A stretch of 64,000 nt of DNA from Rhodococcus sp. 14-2483-1-2 (GCF_002259405.1 NZ_NPFW01000012.1:1-64000), one strand, 5' to 3'. Positions 1 to 9,254 are shown, counted from the first letter of the stretch. Translations and numbers: made by a program. Notes: generated by a model from the sequence alone, not told the origin.

Positions 1-1
1 G

Positions 2-187
2 GTCGACGCCGGGCACCACGCCGGTGGCGTCGACGACGTCGAAGGCATCGTCCCGCAGATGAAGGCCACCCCCGGTACTCCGGTGCGCCAGGCCGTCGGA
101 CGCAGGCAGGAACGCGTCCGCCAGATCATGCACACGCTGCCGCACAGTGCGCAGGTCGCCATCCAGGAGAGCTTCGAGTACGTCTGA
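2..187 (+). CDS. C-terminal end of an unidentified protein (5' truncated by the window)
   Basis: The frame starting at base 2 is open to a TGA at 185-187 and gives 61 residues ending in ...SFEYV. The piece is helical in character and charged, with a RRQERVRQIM stretch. That stretch vaguely recalls the last helix of MarR-type regulators, but the similarity is too weak to name the gene. It reads toward the SCP2 operon and is separated from it by 273 bp, so it is probably a separate unit. Seen: an open reading frame with typical GC-rich codon use. Inferred: that it is coding. Confidence 0.5.
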   Translation, partial: VDAGHHAGGVDDVEGIVPQMKATPGTPVRQAVGRRQERVRQIMHTLPHSAQVAIQESFEYV

Positions 188-332
188 TGCAGCGGTTGGG
201 TACGGGTTGTCCTGTGCCCCTGTGGGTTCGCTGCCACTCGGAGGCGAGGATCGTGGTTTCCCCGAAGTGCCGGAGTGCCGATCTCCGGAGTGTCGTCAGG
301 ATGAGGCCAATCAGGACCGCCGTGGAATGAGT

Positions 333-357
333 TGTGTATCACACCCCCGAAGGGGGG
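333..357. promoter_or_regulatory. Two overlapping dyads upstream of the SCP2/P450 operon
   Basis: A TGTG-TAT-CACA dyad (333-343) runs directly into CCCCC-GAA-GGGGG (344-356), about 105 bp before the first start codon of the operon. C-run/G-run dyads of this kind resemble sites bound by some actinobacterial LuxR-type regulators. A GAF-LuxR regulator is encoded just beyond the operon on the opposite strand. The dyads are seen directly; the operator role is inferred. Confidence 0.45.
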
Positions 358-460
358 TAGAGATATCACTATCGAGAGTTACCCAGCTCACGTTTCGTTG
401 GTTGTATGTCCTTACCGGCCAATCCGGCTGACGGTCACTTCTCGAGGAGTACACATTCCA

Positions 461-865
461 ATGGGCTTTTTCAAAGATGCAGCAGAACTCGATCAGTACA
501 TCGGTGGCGTTTTCCGTGACGCGGGCGAGCACCCCGAGTCGGGCCCGAAGCTCAAAGCAGCCAACATCGTGATGCGCGTGCAGTACGCAGATCCCGAGTG
601 CGAGGTGACGATCGCGTTCCGCGAGGACTACCAGGTCATCGCCGGACCGACCGACCTCAAGCCCGACATCACACTGCTGATGCGCGGTGACACTGCAGAC
701 AAGTTCTGGCGCGGCGAGTACAACCTGGCTGTGGGCTTGGCGAAGGGCCAGGTCAAGGCCAAGGGGCCGACCAACAAGATCCTGAAGTTGGTTCCGCTCA
801 CCAAGCCGCTCTTTCCGATGTACCGCGACAAGATCGCTCCGAAGGACGCCGAGGTCACGGCGTGA
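461..865 (+). CDS. SCP2-family sterol-carrier-like protein
   Basis: A small (134 aa) soluble protein with the look of a stand-alone SCP2 domain. This domain is an alpha/beta fold with a hydrophobic tunnel that binds sterols, fatty acyl groups or other lipophilic molecules. Typical features are the EVTIAF-type strand, the LMRGD turn and the WRGEYNLAVGLAKG segment near residue 90. I chose the ATG at 461 because GAGGAG (444-449) lies at good spacing; the open frame extends upstream to 332 without such a site. It overlaps the next gene by 4 nt (GTGA at 862-865), so it is translationally coupled to the alcohol dehydrogenase. In this context it may present a hydrophobic substrate to the P450 pathway. 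No signal peptide is visible. Confidence 0.8.
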   Translation: MGFFKDAAELDQYIGGVFRDAGEHPESGPKLKAANIVMRVQYADPECEVTIAFREDYQVIAGPTDLKPDITLLMRGDTADKFWRGEYNLAVGLAKGQVKAKGPTNKILKLVPLTKPLFPMYRDKIAPKDAEVTA

Positions 866-1920
866 GCGAGACGATGAAGGCCGCGGTCCTGCGGGCACCG
901 CACGTCGTCGAAATCGCCGACGTGCCCATTCCCCACATCTCCGAACCCACCGACATTCTGCTCCGAGTCGAGAAAACGGCCATCTGCGGAACCGACTTAC
1001 ATCCCTACGAGGGGAGGCTCGAACTCGAGGCCGACATCATCCTCGGTCACGAATTCCTCGGCACCGTAGTCGATGTCGGCAGCGCAGTCACTCAGTTCTC
1101 CGAGGGTGACCGGGCGGTCGCATCCTGCGTCGTCAGCTGCGGTTCCTGTTACCAGTGCCGACGACACCAGCCCGGCAACTGCGCCGGCAGCCGCATCTTC
1201 GGACTCGGTCTGGCTCTGGGAGACCTCGACGGTGGACAGGCCGAGTACGTGGTGGTCCCGTCTGCAGACCTCACTGCTCGTGCGATCCCGACGGGAAGCA
1301 CTGTCGACGACGAGGACATCCTTTTCGCGGGCGACATCATGACCACGGGCCACGAAGCAGTCGCGCGCGCCATGCGACCTGGAGACAGCGTTGCCGTCGT
1401 CGGTGCCGGACCCGTCGGCCTCTGCGCGGCGATGTCGGCCGTCGCGCTCGGCGCGTCACAGGTCATGGTCGTGGACAGAGTCGCCGCCCGCCTGAAGGAA
1501 GCCGAACGCTTCGGTGCGATAGGCATCGATGCCAGTGAAACCGATGCTACCGATGCGGTTTTGGATCTCACCGATTGGCGCGGCGCGGATGTCGTGGTCG
1601 ACGCGGTAGGCCACCCGTCCGCACTTCTCGCGGCCATTCCGCTTCTGCGCGCAGGTGGGGTGCTGTCCATTCCCGGTGTCTACACCGAAGAATCGATGAC
1701 AATTCCGTTCGCCGATCTGTATCTCAAAGGTGTGCGAATCGAAATGGGAGTCAGCCACATCACCGAATACATGGACGAAGTGATCGGGCTCATGGGCGCA
1801 GGCAAGCTGCATCCGAGCGCGATGATCTCGCACCGCATGGGTCTGTCCGAGGCCGCCGACGCCTACAAACTCTTCGAGGCTCGCGAAGCCATGAAGATCC
1901 TTCTCGATCCGACGAGGTGA
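862..1920 (+). CDS. Zinc-dependent alcohol dehydrogenase (MDR family)
   Basis: A 352-residue medium-chain dehydrogenase predicted to oxidise an alcohol with NAD(P)+. Catalytic zinc ligands fit Cys42, His63 and Glu64 (ICGTD and LGHE motifs). Structural zinc ligands are Cys93, Cys96, Cys99 and Cys107. The Rossmann motif VVGAGPVG follows near residue 180. The start is GTG at 862 inside the previous stop codon. It is second in the operon, ahead of an aldehyde dehydrogenase, so the pair should convert an alcohol (possibly the P450 product) to a carboxylate. The substrate cannot be read from the sequence. Confidence 0.9.
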   Translation: MSETMKAAVLRAPHVVEIADVPIPHISEPTDILLRVEKTAICGTDLHPYEGRLELEADIILGHEFLGTVVDVGSAVTQFSEGDRAVASCVVSCGSCYQCRRHQPGNCAGSRIFGLGLALGDLDGGQAEYVVVPSADLTARAIPTGSTVDDEDILFAGDIMTTGHEAVARAMRPGDSVAVVGAGPVGLCAAMSAVALGASQVMVVDRVAARLKEAERFGAIGIDASETDATDAVLDLTDWRGADVVVDAVGHPSALLAAIPLLRAGGVLSIPGVYTEESMTIPFADLYLKGVRIEMGVSHITEYMDEVIGLMGAGKLHPSAMISHRMGLSEAADAYKLFEAREAMKILLDPTR

Positions 1921-1924
1921 CGCT

Positions 1925-3445
1925 ATGACAAGCATTGACGTACAGCACTATCCGATGCTCATCGGTGGTGAGGCAGTCGACACCGACGATACGATGACCA
2001 TCGTCGATCCGTCGGACGAGAGCGTCGTCGCAACCACAGCCAAGGGCGACGCCACCCACATCGATGCTGCTGTGGCGGCAGGCAAGGCTGCGTTTCGCAG
2101 TGGTGTGTGGGCGGGTAAGACGCCACAGGAACGCGCGTCGATCATGCGCGCGATTGCGGACGCGGCCAACGACCGCATCGAAGAACTCGTCGAGCTCGAG
2201 ATGGCCGCGAACGGGGCAACCGTCCGGCAAGCAACCGGCTTCCACGTCGGATATGCGTTGGCGCACTTCACTTACTTCGCAGATCTCGCCGATACGTATG
2301 CCTTCGCACGTCCGGGCCCGATCTCGAGTTTCCCGACTCTCGCGCAGAGCGTCGTACACCGTGAGCCCATCGGAGTCGTCGGTGCGATCGCGCCGTGGAA
2401 CTTCCCGCTGCTGCTGACGTTGTGGAAGGTCGGGCCCGCGTTGGCCGCCGGTAACTCCGTGGTCGTCAAGCCCGACGAGCACACACCACTGTCGATTCTC
2501 GAGTTCGCCGAGATCGCCGAGGCGAACGGTCTGCCCAAGGGAGTGCTCAACGTAGTGCCCGGAGATGGGCGAGATGCGGGCGCGCGCTTGGCATCTCACC
2601 CCGACATCGGCAAGATCGCATTCACCGGCTCCACAGCGGTCGGTCGCGAAATCATGAAGCTCGCGTCGGGAACCGTCAAAGAGGTCACGCTCGAGCTGGG
2701 CGGCAAAGGACCGTCGATCGTTCTCGACGATGCCGATCTGGACATGGCGGTGGACGGAGTTCTCTACGGCTGCTTCGTCTACTCCGGCCAGGTGTGCGAA
2801 TCCGGTACCCGCGCACTCGTACCGCGCAGCCTGCACGACGAGTTCGTCGAGCGGTTGGTCGACCGCGCACGCACGATCGTGATGGGCGAGACCCGCGACT
2901 GGGATACCGACATGGGGCCCGTCATCGACGGGAAGCAGCAGGCTCGAATCCTGCAGTACGTCGGCGAAGCAGTGCAGTCGGGTGCAACCGTGGTCACCGG
3001 CGGCGGTAAGCCCCAAGGGGATACGTTCGAGCGCGGCTTCTGGATCGAGCCGACCATCGTGACGAACGTGGACAACTCCATGGCGATCGCACGCGAGGAA
3101 GTATTCGGCCCGGTCCTCGTCGTCATTGCGTACGACGATGACGACGAGGCAGTCTCGATCGCGAACGACAGTGACTACGGCCTCGCTGCCAGCGTCTGGA
3201 CGACCGACAACTCTCGCGGACTGGCGGTCGCTGCCCGCGTCGAGGCCGGCAGTGTGTGGATCAACGACGCTCACCAGATCAACGCCGAAGCACCGTTCGG
3301 CGGCTACAAGCAAAGTGGCGTCGGCCGCGAACTCGGCCCCGACGCGCTCGACGAGTACACCCAAGCGAAGACCGTGCACCTCGATCTGTCCGGTGGACGT
3401 GAGAACAAGCCCTACGACATTCTGCTCAGCCATGCAGACGACTGA
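1925..3445 (+). CDS. NAD(P)-dependent aldehyde dehydrogenase
   Basis: A full-length (506 aa) member of the aldehyde dehydrogenase superfamily. The catalytic Cys is residue 291 (GQVC), the general base Glu is residue 257 (LELGGK), and the oxyanion Asn is in APWNF (residue 159). The FTGSTAVG cofactor turn lies at about 233-240. It starts 4 nt after the alcohol dehydrogenase stop codon, consistent with co-transcription. Its likely role is to oxidise the aldehyde made by the preceding enzyme to an acid, which the acyl-CoA synthetase encoded at 7472 could then activate. The region around the catalytic Cys (YSGQVCESGTR) differs from the usual NQGQxCCAGTR, hinting at a specialised substrate. Confidence 0.92.
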   Translation: MTSIDVQHYPMLIGGEAVDTDDTMTIVDPSDESVVATTAKGDATHIDAAVAAGKAAFRSGVWAGKTPQERASIMRAIADAANDRIEELVELEMAANGATVRQATGFHVGYALAHFTYFADLADTYAFARPGPISSFPTLAQSVVHREPIGVVGAIAPWNFPLLLTLWKVGPALAAGNSVVVKPDEHTPLSILEFAEIAEANGLPKGVLNVVPGDGRDAGARLASHPDIGKIAFTGSTAVGREIMKLASGTVKEVTLELGGKGPSIVLDDADLDMAVDGVLYGCFVYSGQVCESGTRALVPRSLHDEFVERLVDRARTIVMGETRDWDTDMGPVIDGKQQARILQYVGEAVQSGATVVTGGGKPQGDTFERGFWIEPTIVTNVDNSMAIAREEVFGPVLVVIAYDDDDEAVSIANDSDYGLAASVWTTDNSRGLAVAARVEAGSVWINDAHQINAEAPFGGYKQSGVGRELGPDALDEYTQAKTVHLDLSGGRENKPYDILLSHADD

Positions 3446-3466
3446 TTGCGACCTCAGGAAGACACT

Positions 3467-4810
3467 ATGACTACAACCAGTTTCGATGACGGTCCTGAAC
3501 TCCGCTTCGACGACGATGACGACAACGAACCCGAAATCCCCAGGAACGACGTCGCTGCGACGCGGCAGTTCCACGAGATCGACGTGTGGAGCGACGACTT
3601 CTGGGGTGAGGACGCTCCACAGCGCGAGACCGTGTTCCGCCGATTGCGGGAGAGTGCGCCCGTCACCTGGCAGCGGCCGATCGAGACATCGGTCGTTCCC
3701 GATCCCCACGACCCTGGATTCTGGGCCGTGGTCAAGCACGAGCACATTGCCGAGATCAGCCACAACCCGGATGTTTTCGTGTCCGGTTACGGCGTCATGT
3801 TCGACTTGCTGCCCGCCATGTTCCTCGAGATGGCCATGTCCTTCCTCGCTATGGACAATCCGCAGCACGACAAGATCCGCAAGCTCGTCAGCGTGTCCTT
3901 CACCCCGAAGCAGATCAAGAAGATCGATGACGACATAGCCATGCGTGCGCGTCGAATCGTCTCCGCCGTCGCCGATCGGGAAGAGATCGACTTCGTGGCC
4001 GATATTTCCAAGCATCTGCCGATCGAGATGTTCGGCGACATGTTCGGAATTCCGGAGGACCGCCGGGCCGAGGTCGGTCACGCGGCGGACGAGATCGTCG
4101 CGTGGGCCGATCCGGAGTTGCTGGCCGGGCGCGATCCGATCGCGGTGCAGAGCGACGCCGCAATGGCCATCCACGCGCTGGCCGAGGAATTGATTGCCGA
4201 GCGTAAGCGCGAACCGCAGAACGACCTGCTCACCAACCTGGTTCAGGCCGAGGTCGACGGCGAGTCGCTCACCGATTTCGAGATCGGTGCCGTCATGACG
4301 TTGATGGCGGTCGCCGCAACGGATACCACGCGCCACACGTCCAGTTTCGCGGTGAAGGCATTGACGGATTTTCCCGAGCAGCGTGCCTGGCTGTGGGAGG
4401 ATTTCGACGCTCGGATCAACAGCTCGATCGAGGAATTCCTCCGCTGGGGTTCGGTGGTGGTGACGTTCCGTCGAACTGCCGTCAGTGAGTACCAGTTGGG
4501 CGGACAGTCCATTCTGCCGGGCGACAAGGTGGTCATGATGTACGGATCCGGAAACTGGGACCGTGAGATATTCACCGACCCCGACAAGTTCGATCTGAAC
4601 CGCAGCCCGAACCCGCACGTGACGTTCGGCGGTGGTGGCGTCCACTTCTGCCTGGGCAATCAGTTGGCCAAGTCGATGATGCGATCACTCTTTCGTGAAC
4701 TGCACCGTCAGATGCCCAATTTCATTGCAGGCGAGCCGAAATTGATGCGAACGAACTTCATGCGTGGAGTCGTCAGCATGCCCTTCTACCCCAACACAGG
4801 AGTCGAGTAG
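3467..4810 (+). CDS. Cytochrome P450 (bacterial class I)
   Basis: A soluble 447-residue P450. The heme-binding loop FGGGGVHFCLG places the axial Cys at 395. The ExxR pair is Glu323/Arg326 in EEFLR. The I-helix oxygen-activation motif is AATDTTR (283-289). The FGGGG-type heme loop recalls the actinobacterial CYP124/125/142 group, which hydroxylates sterol side chains and branched lipids, but the family number cannot be assigned by eye. I chose the ATG at 3467 because AGGAAG lies just upstream; a TTG at 3446 is also in frame. The N-terminus is strikingly acidic (runs of Asp at residues 15-19). Ferredoxin and ferredoxin reductase follow immediately, giving a complete three-component monooxygenase. 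Confidence 0.93.
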   Translation: MTTTSFDDGPELRFDDDDDNEPEIPRNDVAATRQFHEIDVWSDDFWGEDAPQRETVFRRLRESAPVTWQRPIETSVVPDPHDPGFWAVVKHEHIAEISHNPDVFVSGYGVMFDLLPAMFLEMAMSFLAMDNPQHDKIRKLVSVSFTPKQIKKIDDDIAMRARRIVSAVADREEIDFVADISKHLPIEMFGDMFGIPEDRRAEVGHAADEIVAWADPELLAGRDPIAVQSDAAMAIHALAEELIAERKREPQNDLLTNLVQAEVDGESLTDFEIGAVMTLMAVAATDTTRHTSSFAVKALTDFPEQRAWLWEDFDARINSSIEEFLRWGSVVVTFRRTAVSEYQLGGQSILPGDKVVMMYGSGNWDREIFTDPDKFDLNRSPNPHVTFGGGGVHFCLGNQLAKSMMRSLFRELHRQMPNFIAGEPKLMRTNFMRGVVSMPFYPNTGVE

Positions 4811-4812
4811 TC

Positions 4813-5031
4813 ATGTCCGGAGCATGCCGAGTGGTAGTCGATATGGGCAAATGCTCGGGTCTTGGAATCTGCGAAGCCGAAGCTCCCGATTTCTTCGAGA
4901 TCGGAGCAGATGGCCAGCTGATGGTCCTGAGCTACGAGGTCTCGGCCGAACGTCGCGCGGAGGTCGAAGTAGCGGCACGAGCATGCCCGACGCAGGCGAT
5001 CGTCGTCGAAGAGGTCGGCGGCGATGCGTAA
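4813..5031 (+). CDS. 3Fe-4S ferredoxin, P450 redox partner
   Basis: A 72-residue ferredoxin with cluster ligands Cys14, Cys20 (CSGLGIC) and Cys58 (ACP). The missing central Cys of a 4Fe-4S motif points to a 3Fe-4S cluster, the usual type beside actinobacterial P450s. It begins 2 nt after the P450 stop and overlaps the reductase gene by 8 nt, so the three proteins are made together. It would carry electrons from the FAD reductase to the P450 heme in the cytoplasm. Confidence 0.93.
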   Translation: MSGACRVVVDMGKCSGLGICEAEAPDFFEIGADGQLMVLSYEVSAERRAEVEVAARACPTQAIVVEEVGGDA

Positions 5032-6265
5032 CCGGGGACTCGTTGTCGTCGGCGCGGGACTCGCAGGTGTGGCTGCCTGCGAGTCCGCTCGCCGCGAGGG
5101 CTTCTCCGGGCCGATCACCTTGATCGGCGCGGAATCTCATGTGCCCTACGACCGGCCTCCTCTGTCGAAAGAACTTCTCGTCGGCGAGGCGTCCCCTGCC
5201 GTTCCGCTGTTGCGCGAGCGCGGCAGGTTCACCGAGCTCGACATCGACGTGATGACCGATGCGCCTGCCGTCGGCCTGGACACCCGCGCGCGTGTGGTCG
5301 GGACCGGGAAGGGTGATGTGCCGTATCAGCATCTGGTGATTGCGTGTGGTGCGAGGTCGAGAGAGCTGCCCGGAACTTCCGGTATCTCTGGAATACACAC
5401 CCTACGAACGCATTCCGATGTCGAAGCGGTATGGAAGCGTCTGCAGTCTCCCGTTCGGGTGGTAGTGATCGGTGCCGGCTTCATCGGTGCGGAGGTGGCG
5501 TCGGCGGCCCGCAACTACGGCCATCCGGTGACGATCGTCGAGGCCGCACCGGCCCCTCTGACTCGCTCGCTCGGAGCGGAGGGCGGCGCATTGGTGACCG
5601 AACTCCACGCGGCGAACGGTACCGAACTCGTCCTCGGTGTCGGCGTCGAGTCGATGATCACCGATTCGACAGGAACCACCGTCGCCGGCGTGAAGCTGAC
5701 AGACGGACGTGTGGTGGACGGTGACCTTGTGGTGGTCGGAATCGGCGCGGCTCCGTCCACGGAGTGGTTGTCCGATACCGACATCGGCCTCGACGCTCGG
5801 GACGGGGGGATCGAGTGCGATGCCACGTTGGCCGTGTTGTCCAGTGCTGGACTACCGGTCGATGGGGTCTGGGCAGCGGGTGACGTTGCGCACTGGCCGA
5901 ATGCACTGTTCGACAAGAGGATGCGCCTCGAACACTGGGCAAGTGCGTCCGAGCAGGGTGCGGCCGCCGCCCGCAATGCGGTGTCGGGTAACTCTCCGAT
6001 GCCATTCACCACGGTCCCGTATTTCTGGTCGGATTGGTACGGAACGCGGATCCAGTTCGTCGGTACGTCGCAGGCCGACGAATTGCTGGTGCAACAGCGG
6101 CGCGACAAGACCGGCGGCACCGTGGTGCTCTATCGATCGGGCGGGCGCGTCGCCGGAGTTCTCACCATCGGCCGCCCCGACTTGATCATGAAGTACCGGC
6201 GGTTCGTCACTGCACCTGACTCGTGGGTATCAGGGGTGAATTACGGTGCAGATCAATGTCGTTGA
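5024..6265 (+). CDS. NAD(P)H:ferredoxin reductase (FAD-dependent, P450 system)
   Basis: A 413-residue pyridine-nucleotide-disulfide-type oxidoreductase. It has an N-terminal FAD motif GAGLAG (10-15), a second dinucleotide motif VVIGAGFIGAE around residue 150, and the GVWAAGDVA flavin-binding segment around residue 288. Length and layout match putidaredoxin-reductase-like enzymes. Its start lies within the ferredoxin gene (8-nt overlap). It supplies electrons from NAD(P)H to the adjacent ferredoxin. Its stop is 4 bp from the stop of the convergent LuxR regulator gene, so the operon probably ends here. Confidence 0.92.
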   Translation: MRNRGLVVVGAGLAGVAACESARREGFSGPITLIGAESHVPYDRPPLSKELLVGEASPAVPLLRERGRFTELDIDVMTDAPAVGLDTRARVVGTGKGDVPYQHLVIACGARSRELPGTSGISGIHTLRTHSDVEAVWKRLQSPVRVVVIGAGFIGAEVASAARNYGHPVTIVEAAPAPLTRSLGAEGGALVTELHAANGTELVLGVGVESMITDSTGTTVAGVKLTDGRVVDGDLVVVGIGAAPSTEWLSDTDIGLDARDGGIECDATLAVLSSAGLPVDGVWAAGDVAHWPNALFDKRMRLEHWASASEQGAAAARNAVSGNSPMPFTTVPYFWSDWYGTRIQFVGTSQADELLVQQRRDKTGGTVVLYRSGGRVAGVLTIGRPDLIMKYRRFVTAPDSWVSGVNYGADQCR

Positions 6266-6269
6266 AGGA

Positions 6270-7415
6270 TCATGTGGGTGTGAATTCGTTGAACCACACT
6301 GCAACGGCCTCGGATCGGTTGGCGACCTGAAGCTTTCGCAAGACATGCTTCACATGCTGCTTGACCGTCCCCTCGGCGATCACCAGTTCACGGGCAATTG
6401 CGCTGTTGGTGCTACCCCGTGCCATCAACGCGAGAACCTCGTGCTCACGCTGAGTGAGCGGCACGCGACTTGCAGGCGCTGTCCGGTCGGGCCGAGCAGA
6501 TCGGCCCGGCTCGGCAGCGGGGGCCGGCTGGGCGTCGTCGGACGTGCGGCGCACGGACACGTGGTGAACGGTGTCGGTGCTGTAATCGAGCATCGAGCGC
6601 ATCGAGTCGAGTGTGCCTTTGACCGAAAGGACTTCTTCGGCGAGCTTTGCCCTGCCCAGAGCCAGTCGGAAGCTCTGGGCAAAACCGATGAGCAGTTGGC
6701 AGTCGTCGGCATCGACATCGATGGACTGGCGATATTTGTCGGCGTGCAGCAATCCGACGACGCGACCGTCGGAGATGATCGGGGCGGCGACGTAGGAACG
6801 CGACTTGGACGCGTCGGCGATGGGCCGGTTCACCCGACCGTCGGACTGCACATCGGTCACCAACAGCCCCTCACGTCTACGGACGATTTCGGTTTCGAGG
6901 ATGTCCGGACCGAGCTTCTGCGGCATTTCCTGACCGACTTTGTTGATCTCGGTTGCCCACTCTGCACTGTCGGGGATGTACACGGCCTCCGAGGTCCACA
7001 GACCGTTCTCCACTCGGGAGATGATGGCGCGGTCGAATCCGAGGTCGCAGATCAAACGCGGTGCAGCGGTGATCAAGTCGTCGGTCACACACGGCAGCAA
7101 TTCGAGAGCTTCGACGACGCTGGACAAGCGCTCTGTCGATGTTCGCATGGTCAGTCGTTGCAGCAACTGCTGATCGACGACTCTGAGTCGAGCGAGAGCG
7201 GCCCGCAACTCGGGCGGGAGGTTGTCGCTGCCTGCTTCGAGCGCATCGGCGATGTCGGCCCAGGCGTCCTGCGCGAGGACATCGATCTGCGAATCGGAGC
7301 GAACGCGATCTGTGGACGAGACGCCGGCCTCTCGGTCGAGGCTGTCCAGGATCGGACGAATATTCGCCGTCGAGCGGGCGCTCGACGGTACCGCCTTACG
7401 GACCATGTGATGCAC
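6270..7415 (-). CDS. GAF-domain LuxR-family transcriptional regulator
   Basis: A 381-residue protein with a GAF-type sensor region (roughly residues 90-235) and a C-terminal LuxR/GerE helix-turn-helix (residues 318-381, beginning [15 protein letters not shown]). The start is GTG at 7415, or ATG at 7406 three codons further in. It is convergent with the P450 operon and divergent from the acyl-CoA synthetase, so it most likely controls this catabolic island in response to a small molecule bound by the GAF domain. The C-run/G-run dyad at 344-356 is a candidate site. The ligand is unknown. Confidence 0.85.
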   Translation of the reverse strand: MHHMVRKAVPSSARSTANIRPILDSLDREAGVSSTDRVRSDSQIDVLAQDAWADIADALEAGSDNLPPELRAALARLRVVDQQLLQRLTMRTSTERLSSVVEALELLPCVTDDLITAAPRLICDLGFDRAIISRVENGLWTSEAVYIPDSAEWATEINKVGQEMPQKLGPDILETEIVRRREGLLVTDVQSDGRVNRPIADASKSRSYVAAPIISDGRVVGLLHADKYRQSIDVDADDCQLLIGFAQSFRLALGRAKLAEEVLSVKGTLDSMRSMLDYSTDTVHHVSVRRTSDDAQPAPAAEPGRSARPDRTAPASRVPLTQREHEVLALMARGSTNSAIARELVIAEGTVKQHVKHVLRKLQVANRSEAVAVWFNEFTPT

Positions 7416-7471
7416 GGCATAAAGCGTACCGGCTTGTTAGCTAGATCATACAATTCCCAGTCAAGGAGATC

Positions 7472-9028
7472 ATGATGTATCCCGGAATTCATGCCAGCTC
7501 TGCTCCCGACCGACCTGCGGTGATAGTGGCGGGAACCAACGACGTTCTGACGTATTCGCAGCTCGAGAATCGTTCGGTCAAGTTGTCGAATGCGCTGCGC
7601 GACAGGGGTTTACAGTTGGGCGATGTGGTGGCATTGCTGTCCACGAACAGTACCGAGATGTTCGTCGTCTATTGGGCGTGCCTGCGTAGTGGTCTCTATC
7701 TGACACCGGTCAACACTCATCTGTCGTCCAGCGAGATCGCGTATATCGTCGACGACTGCGGTGCCAAGGCGTTGGTTGTCTCCGACGATCTCGCAGGTGT
7801 GGCCGATGTTGCCCGCCAGGCCAGCCGTGGCGTCGGCATCGCGCTCGCGTACGGCGGAGAATCGGTCCCGGGTTTCGAGGACTACGAAAGGTTCCTACAC
7901 ACCGGTTCGGACGTCGCACCTGCAGAACAGCCCCGTGGTGCCGACATGCTCTACAGCTCGGGTACGACGGGTCGACCCAAGGGCGTGAAGCCACCGCTGC
8001 CTGCACGGCAGGTCGGAGACGTGGGAGATCCCTACGTGGCAGTGTTCGGCGGCACCTACAAGATGAGTGCCGACACCGTCTACTTCTCGCCGGCACCGCT
8101 TTATCACGCCGCACCGCTGCGTTTCGGCATGATCACGCACAGTTTGGGTGGCACCGTCATCACCGCGGAGCATTTCGACGCAGAAGAGAGCATGCGCATC
8201 ATCGATCGCTACCGCGTCACACACAGTCAGTGGGTGCCGACACACTTCGTGCGGATGCTTCGACTGCCGCAGAGGGTGCGCGACTCGTACGACGTGAGCA
8301 GTCTGCAGTACGCCGTGCATGCCGCCGCTCCGTGCCCCACGGAAGTCAAGAGTCGAATGATGGAGTGGTTCGGGCCCATACTGCACGAGTACTACTCGTC
8401 CACCGAGGCCAACGGCATCACCATGGTCGACCCGGCGGAATGGAGCGAAAAGCACGGCACGGTCGGCAGAGCCAAATTGGGTGTGATCCGGGTCTGCGGC
8501 GACGACGGAGCCGAGCTTCCGGCAGGAGAGTCGGGAGTGGTGTACTTCGAGCGCGACGCCCGTCCGTTCGAGTACCACAACGACCCGGAGAAGACCGTGG
8601 AAGCGCAGCATCGCGATCATCCGAACTGGACGACGTGTGGTGACATCGGCTACCTGGACGAAGATGGGTTCCTCTTTCTCAACGATCGCAAGGCGTTCAC
8701 CATCATTTCCGGCGGAGTCAACATCTACCCTCAGGAAATCGAGAACTGCCTTGCACTCCACCCCGAGGTCGAGGACGTTGCCGTGATCGGGGTTCCCGAC
8801 GACGAGTTCGGCGAGCGAGTGTTGGCCGCGGTCCAGCTCGTCGTCGGTGTCGCGGGTGACGAGGATATGACTCGACGGCTGCAGGAATTCGTCCGCCAAC
8901 ACCTGGCTGGATACAAGGTTCCGCGGGACGTTCGGTTCGTCGAGACGGTGCCGCGCACGCCTACCGGCAAGCTCGTCAAGGGTCCCCTGCGCGATCGTTT
9001 CGCAGAGGAATCCCGCCTGACACCGTGA
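7472..9028 (+). CDS. Acyl-CoA synthetase (ANL superfamily, FadD-like)
   Basis: A 518-residue AMP-forming ligase that adenylates a carboxylic acid and transfers it to CoA. Visible motifs are the P-loop-like SSGTTGRPKG (about residue 170), the YYSSTEANG motif, the GDIGYLDEDGF hinge region and the C-terminal catalytic Lys in TGKLVKG near residue 504. AAGGAG at 7463-7468 sits very close to the ATG at 7472; the next codon (ATG at 7475) has better spacing and may be the true start. The intergenic region is shared with the divergent LuxR gene. It probably activates the acid produced by the dehydrogenases upstream for beta-oxidation. Confidence 0.9.
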   Translation: MMYPGIHASSAPDRPAVIVAGTNDVLTYSQLENRSVKLSNALRDRGLQLGDVVALLSTNSTEMFVVYWACLRSGLYLTPVNTHLSSSEIAYIVDDCGAKALVVSDDLAGVADVARQASRGVGIALAYGGESVPGFEDYERFLHTGSDVAPAEQPRGADMLYSSGTTGRPKGVKPPLPARQVGDVGDPYVAVFGGTYKMSADTVYFSPAPLYHAAPLRFGMITHSLGGTVITAEHFDAEESMRIIDRYRVTHSQWVPTHFVRMLRLPQRVRDSYDVSSLQYAVHAAAPCPTEVKSRMMEWFGPILHEYYSSTEANGITMVDPAEWSEKHGTVGRAKLGVIRVCGDDGAELPAGESGVVYFERDARPFEYHNDPEKTVEAQHRDHPNWTTCGDIGYLDEDGFLFLNDRKAFTIISGGVNIYPQEIENCLALHPEVEDVAVIGVPDDEFGERVLAAVQLVVGVAGDEDMTRRLQEFVRQHLAGYKVPRDVRFVETVPRTPTGKLVKGPLRDRFAEESRLTP

Positions 9029-9034
9029 CCGTGA

Positions 9035-9125
9035 ACCGGGGAAGCCGAGAGCCCGAGTCACGTGGGTGTAGGGGCGATCGACGCATCGACCTCGACATCC
9101 TGGAACGGGAATCGGCTTCCCCGGT
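9035..9125. repeat. Perfect 14-bp inverted repeat downstream of the acyl-CoA synthetase
   Basis: ACCGGGGAAGCCGA (9035-9048) is exactly complementary to 9112-9125, with 63 bp between the arms, in the gap before the HAD phosphatase gene. There is no U-run, so it is not a classical terminator. It could be a long stem in the mRNA end or an operator. A short open frame across the same bases shows no recognisable protein. Confidence 0.45.
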
Positions 9126-9254
9126 GAAGAATTCGTCGTCGAGACGTGCCACCGGTCGCGGAGGAAATCGGATCCCACGGTTCACGGATGTCCGCTGCCG
9201 TTTCTTCCACGTCGAAAACAGGGCACCTCGACACTAGGGCAGAATGACGTCACG

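Noticed and set aside
147-431. A 94-codon frame before the SCP2 gene
   Set aside because: It overlaps the end of the first gene and the promoter dyads, has no ribosome-binding site and is Arg/Ser-rich like out-of-frame translation.
1790-4645. A 951-codon open frame on the minus strand opposite the aldehyde dehydrogenase and P450 genes
   Set aside because: It is the antisense shadow of GC-rich coding DNA: no domains, low-complexity composition, and it lies fully opposite two clear enzymes.
6246-7475. A 409-codon open frame on the plus strand opposite the LuxR regulator
   Set aside because: The minus-strand reading has a GAF domain and a LuxR helix-turn-helix; the plus-strand reading has no recognisable domain.
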